Notes: generated by a model not told the origin, from the letters alone. A DNA stretch of 64,000 bases from Pelagibius sp. Alg239-R121 (GCF_947331435.1 NZ_CAMZOF010000005.1:124001-188000); one strand, 5' to 3'. Shown: positions 1-10,161, numbered from the stretch's first letter. Numbers and translations are program-made.

Positions 1-2
1 AG

Positions 3-569
3 CTTGCGATCCTGCATAAGAAGCTCGAACGCACGATGGTCTACGTCACCCATGATCAGATCGAAGCGATGACCATGGCCGACCGGATCGTGATTATGAA
101 GGACGGCATTATTCAGCAAATCGGCAGCCCGCGCGAAGTCTATACAGCGCCCGCCAATCTTTTCGTTGCCGGCTTCATCGGCTCGCCTTCCATGAATCTG
201 GTCGACGCGGAGCTGACACGCAACGAAGGCGCTTTGTCGGTGAAGGGGCAGGGTTTCGAACTGCCGGTTCCCGGCCGCTTGCAGGAACGCGCGACTGCCG
301 CGACATCTCGGGACATTACGCTGGGTCTGCGGCCTGAGCACTTCTCTGCGGCTGACCGCGGCAACGGGGCATTTGCGCCTATCGAGCTCGCCGTTGATGT
401 CGCGGAATACATCGGCTCGAGTCAGTTCCTGGCTGCGTCCGTTGGCGGCAAGCACTTCACGGCTGCGGTCGAGGTGGGGCCCGACGCCTCGCCGATGGAA
501 TCCGGCACCTACTATTTCGATACCGACAGACTTTACCTGTTTGACCGCGAAAGCGGACAGGCACTTTAA
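3..569 (+). CDS. ABC importer ATP-binding subunit, MalK/UgpC type (5' end outside window)
   Basis: C-terminal part of the ATPase that powers a carbohydrate-type ABC importer at the cytoplasmic side of the inner membrane. The frame is open from base 3. Visible are the switch/H-loop ([19 protein letters not shown]), then the D/G-rich stretch typical of MalK ([21 protein letters not shown]), and a C-terminal OB-like regulatory (TOBE) domain with the LGLRPEH motif. Walker A, Walker B and the LSGGQ signature would lie upstream of the window. It is followed after 83 bases by the binding protein and two permeases in the same direction, so it is part of one importer operon. The substrate cannot be read from this subunit. 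Family assignment is firm; 5' truncation is due to the window edge. Confidence 0.93.
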   Translation, partial: LAILHKKLERTMVYVTHDQIEAMTMADRIVIMKDGIIQQIGSPREVYTAPANLFVAGFIGSPSMNLVDAELTRNEGALSVKGQGFELPVPGRLQERATAATSRDITLGLRPEHFSAADRGNGAFAPIELAVDVAEYIGSSQFLAASVGGKHFTAAVEVGPDASPMESGTYYFDTDRLYLFDRESGQAL

Positions 570-652
570 CCGGCTTCCTACAGAGGGCCGCATCGTTACG
601 TAAGTCGTTACAAACCAGAAGCATGGACAAACAGGGTCATGGGAGGAAAACA

Positions 653-2005
653 ATGAAACAGTGGTTTGGAAAAGCAACCGTGTTGGGTACGGCGACAGCC
701 GTCGCCTTGTCGGCGCTGGCCGGTTCGGCATTCGCCAATCCTTATGAAAAATACAAGGGGACGACCATCGTTGTCAGCTGGCCTGCGCTCAGCCATTTCA
801 AGGCGGCCGAAACCTTGGTTGAGGAATTCACCGAGGAAACCGGTATCGAGGTCGAAATCGATGCACTGCAGTACCTCAAGCTGCGTGATCGGCAGATCCT
901 CGAGATGTCTAAGGACGAAGGCGAGTACGATATCGTTTCCTGGGTTGTCATGTGGAAGGGTGAGTATGTCTCCAAGGGCCTCCTGACACCTTTGAGCCAG
1001 TTCTTCACCAACGGCGCGCTGGTGGATCCGGAATATGACATCAATGATATCGCCGACGCCTATCTGCAGAACGGCGGCGTCGTTGGTGGTACCAAGGGCT
1101 ACATGCCCGGCAAATCGGGTGCGCTTTACGGCGTTCCCTTCGGCGCAGAGACCTCGATCCTGGCTTATCGGAAGGACGTCTTCGAGGAACTCGGTCTTGA
1201 GCCGCCGGAGACCTACGACGAACTGATCGCCGCGGCCCAAATGATCAAGGACAAAAAGGGTATGGGCGCCCTGACCTCACGCGGCAAGACCGGTCACCAG
1301 GTGACTGCGGCCTGGTTGCTTCACCTGGCGCCACTCGGCGGTAAGATCTTTGACGATCAGTGGAATCCGGTGATCAACAGTCCCGAGGCAGTCAAGGCGG
1401 CCGAGGTTCTGCGCACAATCTCCAACACCGGCCCGACAGGCATTCCCTCTTATGGTTTCTCGGAGATGTCCGCTGCCTTCCTGCAGGGCGATGCGGCCAT
1501 GTACATCGACAGCCTGAAGATCGCCGCCATGTCGCGGAACCCGAAACTCTCCAAGGTCGATGGCAAAGTTGGCTTTGCGCTTCACCCAGTCGGCTCGCGT
1601 TGCGGGTCCGAGACGGGCGGCTTCGCCATGGGCATCCCTGCGAACTCCCTCAACAAGGAAGCCGCGTTTCTCTTCGCCCAGTATATGACATCCAAAGCCG
1701 GCGATAAGCGGATGGTAGAACTGGGGGGCGATCCGGTCCGGATATCGACCTTGAACAATCCCGAATTCGTGAAACAGTTTCCGGAATATCCAGTGGTGGC
1801 CGAACAGCTTCCCTGTGCCGACCCGGATTGGCGTCCCCTGATCCCCGAGTGGAATGAGCTCAACATCGACGTGCTCGGCCAGGCGCTGACCAAGGTCATC
1901 ACCACCGACGACCCGATCCAACCGATCATGGATGAGGCCAACGAAAAGGCCCGCGCGATCATGGAACGGGAAGGCTATTACGCTTGGGCCAAGTACCGGC
2001 AGTAA
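653..2005 (+). CDS. extracellular solute-binding protein of carbohydrate ABC importer (family 1)
   Basis: Periplasmic binding protein of 450 residues that would capture the substrate and deliver it to the permeases encoded next. I chose ATG 653 because GGGAGG sits 8 bases before it; an upstream in-frame ATG at 623 has no comparable site. The N terminus is a classic Sec signal peptide: basic start (MKQWFGKAT), hydrophobic Ala/Val/Leu core and cleavage near AFA-NP. The body has the layout of maltose-type binding proteins: an early VVSWPALSHFKAAETLVEEF segment, a mid-protein GVPFGAET stretch, and a C-terminal AKYR end after helical repeats. Length is usual for the family. The position between ATPase and permeases supports the role; the ligand is unknown. 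Confidence 0.93.
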   Translation: MKQWFGKATVLGTATAVALSALAGSAFANPYEKYKGTTIVVSWPALSHFKAAETLVEEFTEETGIEVEIDALQYLKLRDRQILEMSKDEGEYDIVSWVVMWKGEYVSKGLLTPLSQFFTNGALVDPEYDINDIADAYLQNGGVVGGTKGYMPGKSGALYGVPFGAETSILAYRKDVFEELGLEPPETYDELIAAAQMIKDKKGMGALTSRGKTGHQVTAAWLLHLAPLGGKIFDDQWNPVINSPEAVKAAEVLRTISNTGPTGIPSYGFSEMSAAFLQGDAAMYIDSLKIAAMSRNPKLSKVDGKVGFALHPVGSRCGSETGGFAMGIPANSLNKEAAFLFAQYMTSKAGDKRMVELGGDPVRISTLNNPEFVKQFPEYPVVAEQLPCADPDWRPLIPEWNELNIDVLGQALTKVITTDDPIQPIMDEANEKARAIMEREGYYAWAKYRQ

Positions 2006-2107
2006 GCCTGGCGTCTCATCATTCCTCCTGGCCGGTCGGCGTGAGGCAGCGTCCTTGCGTCGACCTGGTCCAGGTAAACTACGATATAGAATTTCTCGGA
2101 GTCATTG

Positions 2108-3028
2108 GTGGCGGAGGAAACGGACATAGCGGTACCCAAACCGCGTCCCGGCGGCAGGACACTGACGCCGTACTTCTTCGTCTTGCCGGCAGCCATCGTT
2201 ATGATTGCGGGATTGATGTATCCCGTCGCCGATGCCTTCTACCTCAGTTTCTTCGATTGGAAGATCGGAACCAAATTCGCGAAAGCGGATAATGTCGGCT
2301 TTGATAACTACATTCGGTTACTGAGCGACCCAGATGTCCGTGAATCCATCTGGGTGACCTTTCGCTTTGGTTTCTGGACCATCCTGATCGAAATGGTCAT
2401 TGGCGTCTCGCTCGCACTGCTTCTGGAAAAGCCGATCCGGGGAGCCAGCATCTTTAGAACCATCTTTATCCTGCCGTTGATGGTCTCTCCCGTGGTGGTC
2501 GGTCTGATCTGGCGCTATCTCTTCGACGCCCGGGTCGGCTGGATCAACTACTACCTCGGCTTTATCGGCATTGAGCCACAGGTCTGGCTGGGCGATGCAG
2601 AACTTGCGTTCTTCGCCATTGTTTTCACCGACATCTGGCAGTGGACACCCTTCATCTTCATCATCGTGATCGCGGGCCTGCAGGCTCTACCTTCGGAGGT
2701 GCTGGAGGCCAGCCGTATCGACGGGGCCAACTGGTGGCAGCAGATCTTTCTGGTCAAGCTCCCCATGATCCGCTCGATCCTCTTGATCGCCCTCCTGATG
2801 CGTCTGATTGATGTCTTCCGGGCGATGGAGGTCATGTACATCCTGACTGGCGGCGGGCCGGGGCGCGCGACGGAGCTGTTGTCGCTGCACATCTATAACC
2901 GGGCCTTCGATGCACAGCTTTTGGGCTATGCCTCGGCCATCTCGGTTCTTTTGATCCTCATCGTGTTTATCCTGAGCCTCGGGATCCTCGTCGTCGGCAA
3001 TCCCATGAAGGACAAATCCGACATATGA
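2108..3028 (+). CDS. carbohydrate ABC importer permease 1 (MalF/UgpA type)
   Basis: Inner-membrane permease of about 306 residues with six hydrophobic segments. The cytoplasmic EAA loop that docks on the ATPase is clear: LEASRIDGANWWQQIFLVKL, followed by a PMIRSILL helix. The first helix (TPYFFVLPAAIVMIAGLMYP) and the GGGPGRATELLSLHIYN segment near the end are typical of MalF/UgpA-like subunits. The start is uncertain: GTG 2108 has GGAG six bases upstream, while TTG 2105 is in the same frame but too close to that site. The gap of about 100 bases after the binding protein shows no clear terminator. It forms the transmembrane pair with the next gene. Confidence 0.92.
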   Translation: MAEETDIAVPKPRPGGRTLTPYFFVLPAAIVMIAGLMYPVADAFYLSFFDWKIGTKFAKADNVGFDNYIRLLSDPDVRESIWVTFRFGFWTILIEMVIGVSLALLLEKPIRGASIFRTIFILPLMVSPVVVGLIWRYLFDARVGWINYYLGFIGIEPQVWLGDAELAFFAIVFTDIWQWTPFIFIIVIAGLQALPSEVLEASRIDGANWWQQIFLVKLPMIRSILLIALLMRLIDVFRAMEVMYILTGGGPGRATELLSLHIYNRAFDAQLLGYASAISVLLILIVFILSLGILVVGNPMKDKSDI

Positions 3029-3050
3029 GTTTGTTCCGGCATATGAAAGC

Positions 3051-3893
3051 GTGACCAGCATGCAGCGCATCGACAGTCCTTCGAGAGTTTGGAGCCATTA
3101 TGCAGGTTTGGTGATTCTCGCCATCATCTGCCTGACACCGATCTGGGTCATGATCTCGACTTCGTTCAAGAACGAAGTCCTGATTTTCGATGCAAAGCCG
3201 GTCTGGTTTTTCTTTTTCCCAACCATGGAGAACTACGATTACATCCTGACCCGGGGAAAGTTCGACCGTTACTTTATCAACTCGGTCATCGTGGCGACGA
3301 TCTCGACCTTTCTGACGCTCTTTCTCGGTGGTCTCTGTGCCTATGCTCTCGCGCGTCTTGAATTCAAGGGCCGCCGTTTCGTCGCTAATGCAACTCTGCT
3401 GGTGCGCATGGTACCGCCTGCCGTGCTGGCGGTGCCGGCGTTCGCCATGGTGGTGACGCTTAGTCTGAACGCCGATCTGGCAGTCCTGATTTTCTTTTAT
3501 ACGGCGCTTAATCTTCCCTTTGCGATTTGGCTTCTCTTCGGATTCTACAAACAGATCCCGGTCGAATTGGAGGAGGCAGCGGTTGTCGATGGCGCGTCAC
3601 CTCTGCAGGTCTTCTTCAAAGTTCTGTTTCCCATGATGAAGTCGGGTTACGCGGTCGCCGGAATATTTACGTTCCGTATCGCCTGGAACGAATTCATCCT
3701 GGCGCTTTTGCTGACGGGCCGGAAAACGCGGACTCTCCCTGTTGGCGCTGCGGGTTTTATCACCGACACCGGTGTGGAGTGGGGGCGCATCATGGCTATG
3801 GGCACCTTGATCGTCATTCCACCTTTGCTCTTCACCTTTTTCGCCGCACGTCAGATCATCAGCGGCTTGACGGCCGGCTCGGTCAAGGGTTGA
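3051..3893 (+). CDS. carbohydrate ABC importer permease 2 (MalG/UgpE type)
   Basis: Second inner-membrane permease, 280 residues. The N-terminal helix is followed by TPIWVMISTSFKNE, a hallmark of MalG-type subunits, and the EAA loop reads ELEEAAVVDGASPLQVFFKV with PMMKSGYAVAG after it. The C terminus (FAARQIISGLTAGSVKG) matches the conserved end of this family. GTG 3051 is used as start, 22 bases after the previous stop; ATG 3060 is an in-frame alternative and neither has a strong ribosome site. It is translated as part of the same operon and should pair with permease 1 to form the channel. Confidence 0.92.
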   Translation: MTSMQRIDSPSRVWSHYAGLVILAIICLTPIWVMISTSFKNEVLIFDAKPVWFFFFPTMENYDYILTRGKFDRYFINSVIVATISTFLTLFLGGLCAYALARLEFKGRRFVANATLLVRMVPPAVLAVPAFAMVVTLSLNADLAVLIFFYTALNLPFAIWLLFGFYKQIPVELEEAAVVDGASPLQVFFKVLFPMMKSGYAVAGIFTFRIAWNEFILALLLTGRKTRTLPVGAAGFITDTGVEWGRIMAMGTLIVIPPLLFTFFAARQIISGLTAGSVKG

Positions 3894-3905
3894 GGGGGCA
3901 ATGCC

Positions 3906-5057
3906 GTGAACAGTAATGACAGGATCCTAACAACCCATGTCGGCTCTCTTCCTCGTCCCGATCATGTCTGCGACCTGCTTCTTGCGAAAGAACGCGGCGA
4001 GATCGTGCGTCTTGAGGAATTCAATCAAGCGGTCGCGAAGGCCGTGGATGCGGTGGTTGGACGGCAGGTCGCCTGTGGTGTTGACGTCGTTTCGGATGGT
4101 GAATTTTCGAAAATCGGGTATGCCAACTACATCAAGGACCGCCTGACCGGATTCTCGGGAGACAGCGAGCGTATCCCGGGCGCGGACCTTGCTGAATTCC
4201 CAGGTTTCGCCAAGATGCTTGGCGAATGGCGCAAGAATGCTCTGCCCTTGCCGCGGCCCTGCTGTACAGGCGAAATTGCGGTCAAAGACCGTGAGCCACT
4301 CAAGGCCGACCTCTCTGCCTTTAAGAGTGCAGTGGATTCTCACAGGCCGATTGGGGCTTTCATGAACGCAGCATCGCCGGGTGTGATCGCGGTGTTTCAG
4401 CCTGATCGTTTCTACGGAAATCATCAAAGTTATCTGGAAGCTCTGGCCGCTGCCATGCGCGAAGAATACACCGCCATCGTGGAGGCGGGATTCATGCTGC
4501 AGATTGACTGTCCCGATCTTGCTATGGGCCGTCACACGATCTTTCAAAAGGAAGACGATGCGACCTTCCTGAAACATGCAGAAGAACAGATCGAGGCGCT
4601 GAATCATGCGCTCGAAGGCTTGCCGCCTGAGCGATTGCGCATGCACCTCTGCTGGGGAAATTACGAGGGGCCGCATCACAAGGATATCCCTTTGGAAAAG
4701 ATTATCCATGTCGTGCTGAAGGCACGGCCGCAAACACTTCTGTTCGAAGCCTCCAACCCGCGCCATGCCCATGAATGGACCGTTTTCCGGGATGTAAAGA
4801 TTCCCGAGGAAAAGATACTTGCTCCGGGCTGTATCGATTCGACCTCGAATTTTATTGAGCACCCCGAACTGGTCGCGCAGCGCATCGAAACCTTTGCCGC
4901 CATCGTTGGCCGGGACCGGGTCATTGCAGGTTCGGATTGCGGCTTCTCGACTTTTGCCGGCGATGGATTGGTTGATGCTGACGTTGCTTTTGCCAAGCTG
5001 AAGTCGCTTGCGCAGGGCGCAGAGATTGCGTCTGAACGCCTATGGTCCGCGCGGTGA
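3906..5057 (+). CDS. cobalamin-independent methionine synthase-like protein (MetE C-terminal domain, standalone)
   Basis: A 383-residue protein equivalent to the catalytic C-terminal half of MetE. The N-terminal signature ILTTHVGSLPRP is present. Candidate zinc ligands are His247 and Cys249 (MHLCWGNYEGPHH), a Glu near 281 (LLFEASNPRHAHEW) and Cys345 (AGSDCGFSTF), so the metal site looks intact. The N-terminal folate-binding half of full MetE is absent, as in archaeal-type and other short homologues whose methyl donor differs. GTG 3906 has a G-rich ribosome site (GAGGGGG) upstream. Its place directly after an importer and before a hydrolase-cupin gene suggests a catabolic or demethylating role rather than bulk methionine synthesis; that is inference. 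The last 16 bases overlap the next gene. Confidence 0.85.
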   Translation: MNSNDRILTTHVGSLPRPDHVCDLLLAKERGEIVRLEEFNQAVAKAVDAVVGRQVACGVDVVSDGEFSKIGYANYIKDRLTGFSGDSERIPGADLAEFPGFAKMLGEWRKNALPLPRPCCTGEIAVKDREPLKADLSAFKSAVDSHRPIGAFMNAASPGVIAVFQPDRFYGNHQSYLEALAAAMREEYTAIVEAGFMLQIDCPDLAMGRHTIFQKEDDATFLKHAEEQIEALNHALEGLPPERLRMHLCWGNYEGPHHKDIPLEKIIHVVLKARPQTLLFEASNPRHAHEWTVFRDVKIPEEKILAPGCIDSTSNFIEHPELVAQRIETFAAIVGRDRVIAGSDCGFSTFAGDGLVDADVAFAKLKSLAQGAEIASERLWSAR

Positions 5058-6334
5058 CACTGCCGGCACAAGATTTTGTTCTCGTGCATGGCGCCTGGCA
5101 TGGTGGCTGGTGCTGGTCGGAAGTCGTAAACGCTTTGGAATCAGCCGGCCACAGGGCATTTGCGCCAACCCTTTCGGGCCTGGGCGCAGGGGCTGAAGAT
5201 CTCACGCGTGCGACCGGCTTGGCCGATCATGTTGCCGATATCGAAGGCTTGTTGAGGGATGAGGACCTTCGAGATGTTGTGCTGGTGCTGCACTCCTATG
5301 GCGGTATGATCGGCCGGGTGCTGGAAGGTCGTTGTGCAGCGCGGCTTGCAGGTGTTGTCTACATCGAAGCTGTTGTGCCAGAGGATGGTGAAGCCTTATT
5401 GGACCTTATTCCGGCGTTAGCGCGCGATAACTTCCTGTCCGCGGCCAGGGAGCGCGGCGAGGGTTGGCGCATTCCACCTCCCGACCCGGCACAATTCGCT
5501 ATTCGAGACCGCAATACGATCGACTATCTTTCCAGGCGGCTCACGGACCAGCCGCTCAAGGCCTTTACGGACAAGGTGACATTGGAGGCGTCGGGCTTTG
5601 CCGGGCCGAAGCTTTACCTCTACGCCAGTGACCGCCAACCACAGCCTTATCAAATTTTTGTCGACCGTTTTTTCGATGATGACGCTTGGTGCGTGACGGC
5701 GCTCACCGGTGGACATGAAATGATGCTCACCAATCCAGATGGTCTGGTTGAGACTTTGTTGCAATTTTCGATGGATGTGAAAGGTAAGGAAGAAGCGATG
5801 AGACTGGAACGAGACGTCGAGTATGATGAAAAGGTTGGTGCCTACTTTGGAAAAACCCGACCCATGGCGCAGGAAGACATGCTCGGACGGGTTTTTCGTT
5901 TCAATGAACTTCCGCACTCGGATATCGCCTTCATCGATGCGGTCGTGCCGGGGCATAGCCGGATTTTGATGGGGGCGTTAGGCGGCGGGACGTCTGACGA
6001 GAACCTGAGTTCCCAGGTCGAGCAGGCGGAGAACTATCACATCGATTTCATTCGTGCCAATCCCGGTAATGGTGCGGCCCTGCATTCGCACGACAGCGAG
6101 GAAACCTTCGTTTGCCTGACAGGACGCTGGAAGGTGTTCTGGGGTGACCAGGGCGAAGAAAGCGTTGAGCTTGGATACCTCGACGGTATCTGCTGTCCGT
6201 CCGGCGTGATGCGGGCATTTGAAAATATATCCGATAACGAAGCGCTGATGATGTCGATTCTGGGCGGCAAGGAGCCGGGTCACGTTGTCTGGGCCGATTC
6301 CATCCGGGGTAAATTAGCCGCAGCGAAGGAATAG
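5042..6334 (+). CDS. alpha/beta hydrolase fused in frame to a C-terminal cupin domain
   Basis: One uninterrupted frame of 430 residues carries two domains. Residues 1 to about 245 are an alpha/beta hydrolase of the esterase/hydroxynitrile-lyase-like type: oxyanion-loop motif LVHGAWHGGWCW, nucleophile elbow LHSYGG with Ser85, and catalytic-His motif GGHEMML. Residues about 255-430 form a cupin: motif 1 is GNGAALHSHDSEE (His348, His350, Glu354) and motif 2 is PSGVMRAFEN, where the usual metal-binding His is Arg391. An ATG at 5798, preceded by AAGGTAAGGAAG, lies exactly at the junction, so the cupin could also be made separately. The gene starts inside the MetE-like gene (ATG 5042; GTG 5054 is possible). 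It is the last gene of the importer cluster; substrate unknown. Confidence 0.82.
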   Translation: MVRAVTLPAQDFVLVHGAWHGGWCWSEVVNALESAGHRAFAPTLSGLGAGAEDLTRATGLADHVADIEGLLRDEDLRDVVLVLHSYGGMIGRVLEGRCAARLAGVVYIEAVVPEDGEALLDLIPALARDNFLSAARERGEGWRIPPPDPAQFAIRDRNTIDYLSRRLTDQPLKAFTDKVTLEASGFAGPKLYLYASDRQPQPYQIFVDRFFDDDAWCVTALTGGHEMMLTNPDGLVETLLQFSMDVKGKEEAMRLERDVEYDEKVGAYFGKTRPMAQEDMLGRVFRFNELPHSDIAFIDAVVPGHSRILMGALGGGTSDENLSSQVEQAENYHIDFIRANPGNGAALHSHDSEETFVCLTGRWKVFWGDQGEESVELGYLDGICCPSGVMRAFENISDNEALMMSILGGKEPGHVVWADSIRGKLAAAKE

Positions 6335-6381
6335 CCGGACCGAGACCGCGAGTTACAACGCTCGGCTAAACCAGATCTACT

Positions 6382-7659
6382 CTAGCCTCGCTTTATCTCA
6401 CGCCAACCGATATCACGTCTGCAAAAGCCGCCGGGCCAGTCAATACGATCGACGGCGGCGTAGGCGCGGCCTTGCGCCGCAGCAATAGCCGGCGCCTTGG
6501 CCGTGACGTTGAGGACGCGTCCGCCGTTGGCAAGAACCGCGCCGTCTTCTCCTATTTTCGTCCCCGCGTGAAAAACCACCACACCTTCTTCAGATCCGGC
6601 AGCGGACAGGCCGCCAATCGCATCGCCCTTGGCGTAGCTGCCGGGATAGCCTTGTGCTGCCATGACAACTGTCAGCGCTGTTTCGTCGTGCCACTGAAGC
6701 TTCACTTGATCGATGTTGCCGTCACAGGCTGCGATTAAAGCAGGCAGAAGGTCCGACTGGAGCCGCAGCATCAGCACCTGACATTCGGGATCTCCGAAAC
6801 GGACGTTGTATTCGATCAGTTTGGGGCCCTCGGCGGTGAGCATCAGCCCAGCGAAGAGCACCCCGCGGAAAGGTTTGCCTTCGGAATGCAGTCCATCGAT
6901 GGTCGGCTGGACGATTTCTTCCAGAACCCGTTGTTCCATCTCGGCGGTCAGCACCGGCGCGGGGGAATAGGCGCCCATGCCGCCGGTGTTAAGACCGGTA
7001 TCGCCTTCGCCCACGCGCTTATGATCTTGGGCGGAGGCCAGAGCCAGCGCCGAGACGCCGTCGGTCAGGACGAAAAAGCTGGCCTCCTCGCCGGTCATGA
7101 ATTCCTCAATCACCAATTCGGCGCCGGCTTCGCCGAAAACCGCATCGGTCATGGCAGCATCGACAGCCTGCTCTGCTTCCTCAATCGTCTCCGCGATGAT
7201 CACACCCTTGCCGGCGGCCAGCCCGTCGGTCTTGACGACGATGGGCGCGCCTTGAGTACGGATAAAATCCTTGGCCGATGCGGGATCGCGAAAGCGGCCG
7301 TAGGCAGCGGTCGGTATGCCGTACTTGGCACAGATATCCTTCATGAAGCCTTTGGAGCCTTCGAGCGCGGCTGCAGCCGCCGAGGGGCCAAAGGTTTTTA
7401 CACCAAGCGCAGTCAGGCGGTCGACCAGGCCTAAAACCAGTGGTCCTTCCGGGCCGACAACAACAAAATCGATCTTGTTTTCGCCACAATAATTGGCGAT
7501 AGCCTCTAAGTCGTCAGCGCCGATCGCTACGCAGGTCGCAACCGAAGCGATCCCTGCATTGCCCGGCGCGCAATACAACTCGCTGCAGAGCGGCGACTTC
7601 GCAAGAGACCAACAAAGTGCGTGTTCACGCCCGCCGGAACCGATTACAAGAACTTTCAT
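6382..7659 (-). CDS. purD: phosphoribosylamine-glycine ligase (GARS)
   Basis: Second step of purine synthesis: ATP-dependent ligation of glycine to 5-phosphoribosylamine in the cytoplasm. The 425-residue protein starts with [17 protein letters not shown], the PurD N-terminal signature, and contains the ATP-grasp segments [13 protein letters not shown] and the family pattern [12 protein letters not shown] that binds metal and ATP. The C terminus RRDIGWREI is also typical. ATG 7659 is chosen; a TTG one codon upstream is in frame but unlikely. It is transcribed away from xseA, whose start is about 70 bases off, so the two share a divergent promoter region. Length matches the family. Confidence 0.97.
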   Translation of the reverse strand: MKVLVIGSGGREHALCWSLAKSPLCSELYCAPGNAGIASVATCVAIGADDLEAIANYCGENKIDFVVVGPEGPLVLGLVDRLTALGVKTFGPSAAAAALEGSKGFMKDICAKYGIPTAAYGRFRDPASAKDFIRTQGAPIVVKTDGLAAGKGVIIAETIEEAEQAVDAAMTDAVFGEAGAELVIEEFMTGEEASFFVLTDGVSALALASAQDHKRVGEGDTGLNTGGMGAYSPAPVLTAEMEQRVLEEIVQPTIDGLHSEGKPFRGVLFAGLMLTAEGPKLIEYNVRFGDPECQVLMLRLQSDLLPALIAACDGNIDQVKLQWHDETALTVVMAAQGYPGSYAKGDAIGGLSAAGSEEGVVVFHAGTKIGEDGAVLANGGRVLNVTAKAPAIAAAQGRAYAAVDRIDWPGGFCRRDIGWREIKRG

Positions 7660-7729
7660 CAAAAAACTTCCCTCTTAGCCCGAGTCGTCCTTCACCGGGC
7701 GCGGCTTTTTAGCATAGGATGCCGACGCA

Positions 7730-9307
7730 ATGAGCGACTTTTCTACAGACGGCGGCGGGCGGGTTCCAGGAGAACCACCCGGACCGGGCAACCTGCCGGA
7801 GTTTTCGGTCTCCGAAATCTCCCAGGCAGTAAAGCGGACCCTGGAGACCAGCTTCGAGCGGGTCCGGGTGCGCGGGGAAATCTCCGGCTTCAAACGGGCG
7901 GCGTCAGGCCATCTTTACATGGCATTGAAAGACGAATCGGCGGTGCTGGACGGAGTCTGCTGGCGCGGTGTTGCCGGCCGCCTGGGTATGCAGCCCGAAG
8001 ACGGGATGGAGGTTATCGCCACGGGGCGACTGACCAGCTATCCCGGGCGCTCCAAATATCAAATCGTCATTGACGGAATGGAGCTGGCGGGCGCGGGCGC
8101 CCTGCTGAAGCTGCTGGAGGACCGCAAACGCAAACTGGCCGCCGAAGGCCTGTTCGACGCTGAACGCAAACGCAAACTACCCTTTCTGCCCAAGGTCATC
8201 GGCGTGGTTACTTCGCCGACCGGGGCCGTTATTCGCGACATCATGCACCGCCTGTCGGACCGGTTTCCGCGACGGGTACTGGTTTGGCCGGTTGTCGTGC
8301 AGGGCGATACGGCGGCGGAACAGGTCGCTGCGGCTATCCGCGGCTTCAACGGCTTTCCCCTGGAGGGCGCTGTCCCACGGCCCGATGTGCTGATTGTCGC
8401 GCGCGGAGGTGGAAGCCTGGAAGACCTTTGGGCTTTCAACGAAGAAGTGGTGGTCCGTGCTGCCGCGGAGTCCCAGATCCCTCTGATCTCGGCAGTCGGA
8501 CATGAAACCGACACGACCCTGATCGATTTTGCGTCGGATCGCCGTGCGCCAACTCCGACGGCCGCAGCGGAAATCGCCGTGCCCGTGCGGGCCGAGCTGA
8601 CGGCACAGACCCTTGATCTGGAGCGGCGTCTGCTGAGTGGTGCCGGCCGGTTTCTTGCCGAGCGCCGCATGGCGGTCGAAGGTCTGGGGCGCGGCTTGCC
8701 GGACCCGAAACGACTGCTCGAAGAAAAAGCGCAGCGCCTGGACGATTCGGCGGAACGTCTCTCCAATGCGATGGGCAATCTGGTCGCATACCGGCGCGGC
8801 GCTCTGGTGGAGCTGGCGGCACAACTCCCCCATCCGCGTCAGCAAATCCGCCTGTCACGCCAGCAGCTTACTGCCCAGAGCGAGCGGCTGCAGTCCCTTC
8901 GCCCGCGTCTGGTCGAGCCCTTTCGCCAGGCTTTCCAGCGGGTCGACGCCGCGCGGCGCCTTGGCGATTCCGGGCGCGATCTGATCCTGGAGCGGCGGCG
9001 CGCCGTTACCGAACTCAACCGCGTGCTCGAGAGTGTTTCCTATAAGAATGTGTTACAGCGCGGCTTTGCCGTGGTGCGAGGCAGCGTCGGCGCCGTGATG
9101 CGCGCAGCTGAAGTTTCCGACGGCATGAAGCTGGATATCGAGTTTCATGACGGTCAGGTTTCGACGTTCGCAGGCAAACCTTCCACTGCGGATTCTTCGG
9201 GGACGGGGCCTGCCGCGGGCAAGGGCTCCGATGCCGCAAAGGCCAAGCGGACTAAGCCTCAGGACAACAACCCGGTAAAAGACGACCCTCAAGGATCTTT
9301 GTTATGA
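7730..9307 (+). CDS. xseA: exodeoxyribonuclease VII large subunit
   Basis: Large subunit of the single-strand-specific exonuclease VII (acts with XseB), 525 residues. The N-terminal OB-fold (about 25-125) begins with the motif [15 protein letters not shown] and includes [16 protein letters not shown]. The catalytic region contains [38 protein letters not shown] and [20 protein letters not shown], all diagnostic. A long coiled-coil region follows. The C-terminal tail of about 45 residues is rich in Ser, Ala, Lys and Asp and looks disordered. ATG 7730 is the start. The stop overlaps the next gene's ATG (ATGA), showing translational coupling with the M23 peptidase. No xseB is visible in the window. 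Confidence 0.96.
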   Translation: MSDFSTDGGGRVPGEPPGPGNLPEFSVSEISQAVKRTLETSFERVRVRGEISGFKRAASGHLYMALKDESAVLDGVCWRGVAGRLGMQPEDGMEVIATGRLTSYPGRSKYQIVIDGMELAGAGALLKLLEDRKRKLAAEGLFDAERKRKLPFLPKVIGVVTSPTGAVIRDIMHRLSDRFPRRVLVWPVVVQGDTAAEQVAAAIRGFNGFPLEGAVPRPDVLIVARGGGSLEDLWAFNEEVVVRAAAESQIPLISAVGHETDTTLIDFASDRRAPTPTAAAEIAVPVRAELTAQTLDLERRLLSGAGRFLAERRMAVEGLGRGLPDPKRLLEEKAQRLDDSAERLSNAMGNLVAYRRGALVELAAQLPHPRQQIRLSRQQLTAQSERLQSLRPRLVEPFRQAFQRVDAARRLGDSGRDLILERRRAVTELNRVLESVSYKNVLQRGFAVVRGSVGAVMRAAEVSDGMKLDIEFHDGQVSTFAGKPSTADSSGTGPAAGKGSDAAKAKRTKPQDNNPVKDDPQGSLL

Positions 9308-10143
9308 ATTGGACAAAGTTGAGTAATAGCATTCTGGCGTTTGTGCTGATGTTGGCATTTTCCGGCCCCGCCTCTGCTGCGGGGGATCTGGTTCTTGATG
9401 GCGACCTCGTTCAGGGTGGCTTGATCATCGGGAGCGTGCCTCCGGGGGCGGAAGTGCGGATCGGTGATCGGACATTGCGGGTCTCGGACAACGGGCGCTT
9501 TATCGTCGGATTCGGCCGAGACGCGGAGGCCGAGATCGAACTCAACGTCACCTATCCGGACGGCTCCAAAGAAGCCCGCCTGTTGCCCGTCAAGGCACGG
9601 ACCTATGACATCCAACGTATCGACGGAGTGGCGAAGAAGTATGTCTCGCCGCCGCAAGAGGTGCTGGAACGGATCAAAAAGGAAAATGCCGAGATCGCCC
9701 GCGTCCGCGCCATCGATCACCCGGAGCCTCTGTTCGAAACCGGGTTCGTCTGGCCGGCGATCGGCCGGATCTCAGGCGTGTATGGCAGCCAGCGAATTTT
9801 CAACGGCGAACCGAAGCGGCCGCACTTCGGCGTCGATATCGCGGCGCCCAGGGGAACGCCGATTGCCGCGCCGGCAGATGGTGTGGTCACCCTCGCCGAG
9901 AAGGACCTCTATTACAGTGGCGGCACCGTCATTCTTGATCACGGGCATGGGCTGACCTCCGCCTTCCTTCATATGGACGCGGTTTCCGTCGAGGTCGGTC
10001 AGGAAATCAAACAAGGCACTGAAATCGGCAAGCTGGGCAGCACCGGCCGTTCAAGCGGCCCTCACCTGGACTGGCGGATCAATTGGTTTGACGAGCGCAT
10101 CGACCCGCAGCTCCTGGTCGGACCCATGCCTGCCACGAACTAG
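9304..10143 (+). CDS. secreted M23 (LytM-type) peptidase
   Basis: Periplasmic metallopeptidase or amidase-activator of the LytM family, 279 residues. A signal peptide ([20 protein letters not shown]) directs export. Residues about 30-110 form a beta-rich segment; the C-terminal LytM domain has the zinc ligands in [16 protein letters not shown] and [15 protein letters not shown], followed by [15 protein letters not shown]. All catalytic positions (H..D, HxH) appear present, so it is likely an active endopeptidase on peptidoglycan rather than an inactive regulator. Its start overlaps the xseA stop by four bases. Convergent with the LpxL-like gene 18 bases downstream. Confidence 0.92.
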   Translation: MNWTKLSNSILAFVLMLAFSGPASAAGDLVLDGDLVQGGLIIGSVPPGAEVRIGDRTLRVSDNGRFIVGFGRDAEAEIELNVTYPDGSKEARLLPVKARTYDIQRIDGVAKKYVSPPQEVLERIKKENAEIARVRAIDHPEPLFETGFVWPAIGRISGVYGSQRIFNGEPKRPHFGVDIAAPRGTPIAAPADGVVTLAEKDLYYSGGTVILDHGHGLTSAFLHMDAVSVEVGQEIKQGTEIGKLGSTGRSSGPHLDWRINWFDERIDPQLLVGPMPATN

Positions 10144-10161
10144 CCCTGTTGTGCCGGCTAT

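Noticed and set aside
3927-4862. Long minus-strand open frame (311 codons) opposite the MetE-like gene
   Set aside because: It is a shadow of the real gene: no family similarity in its translation and rich in Arg/His/Cys typical of antisense frames.
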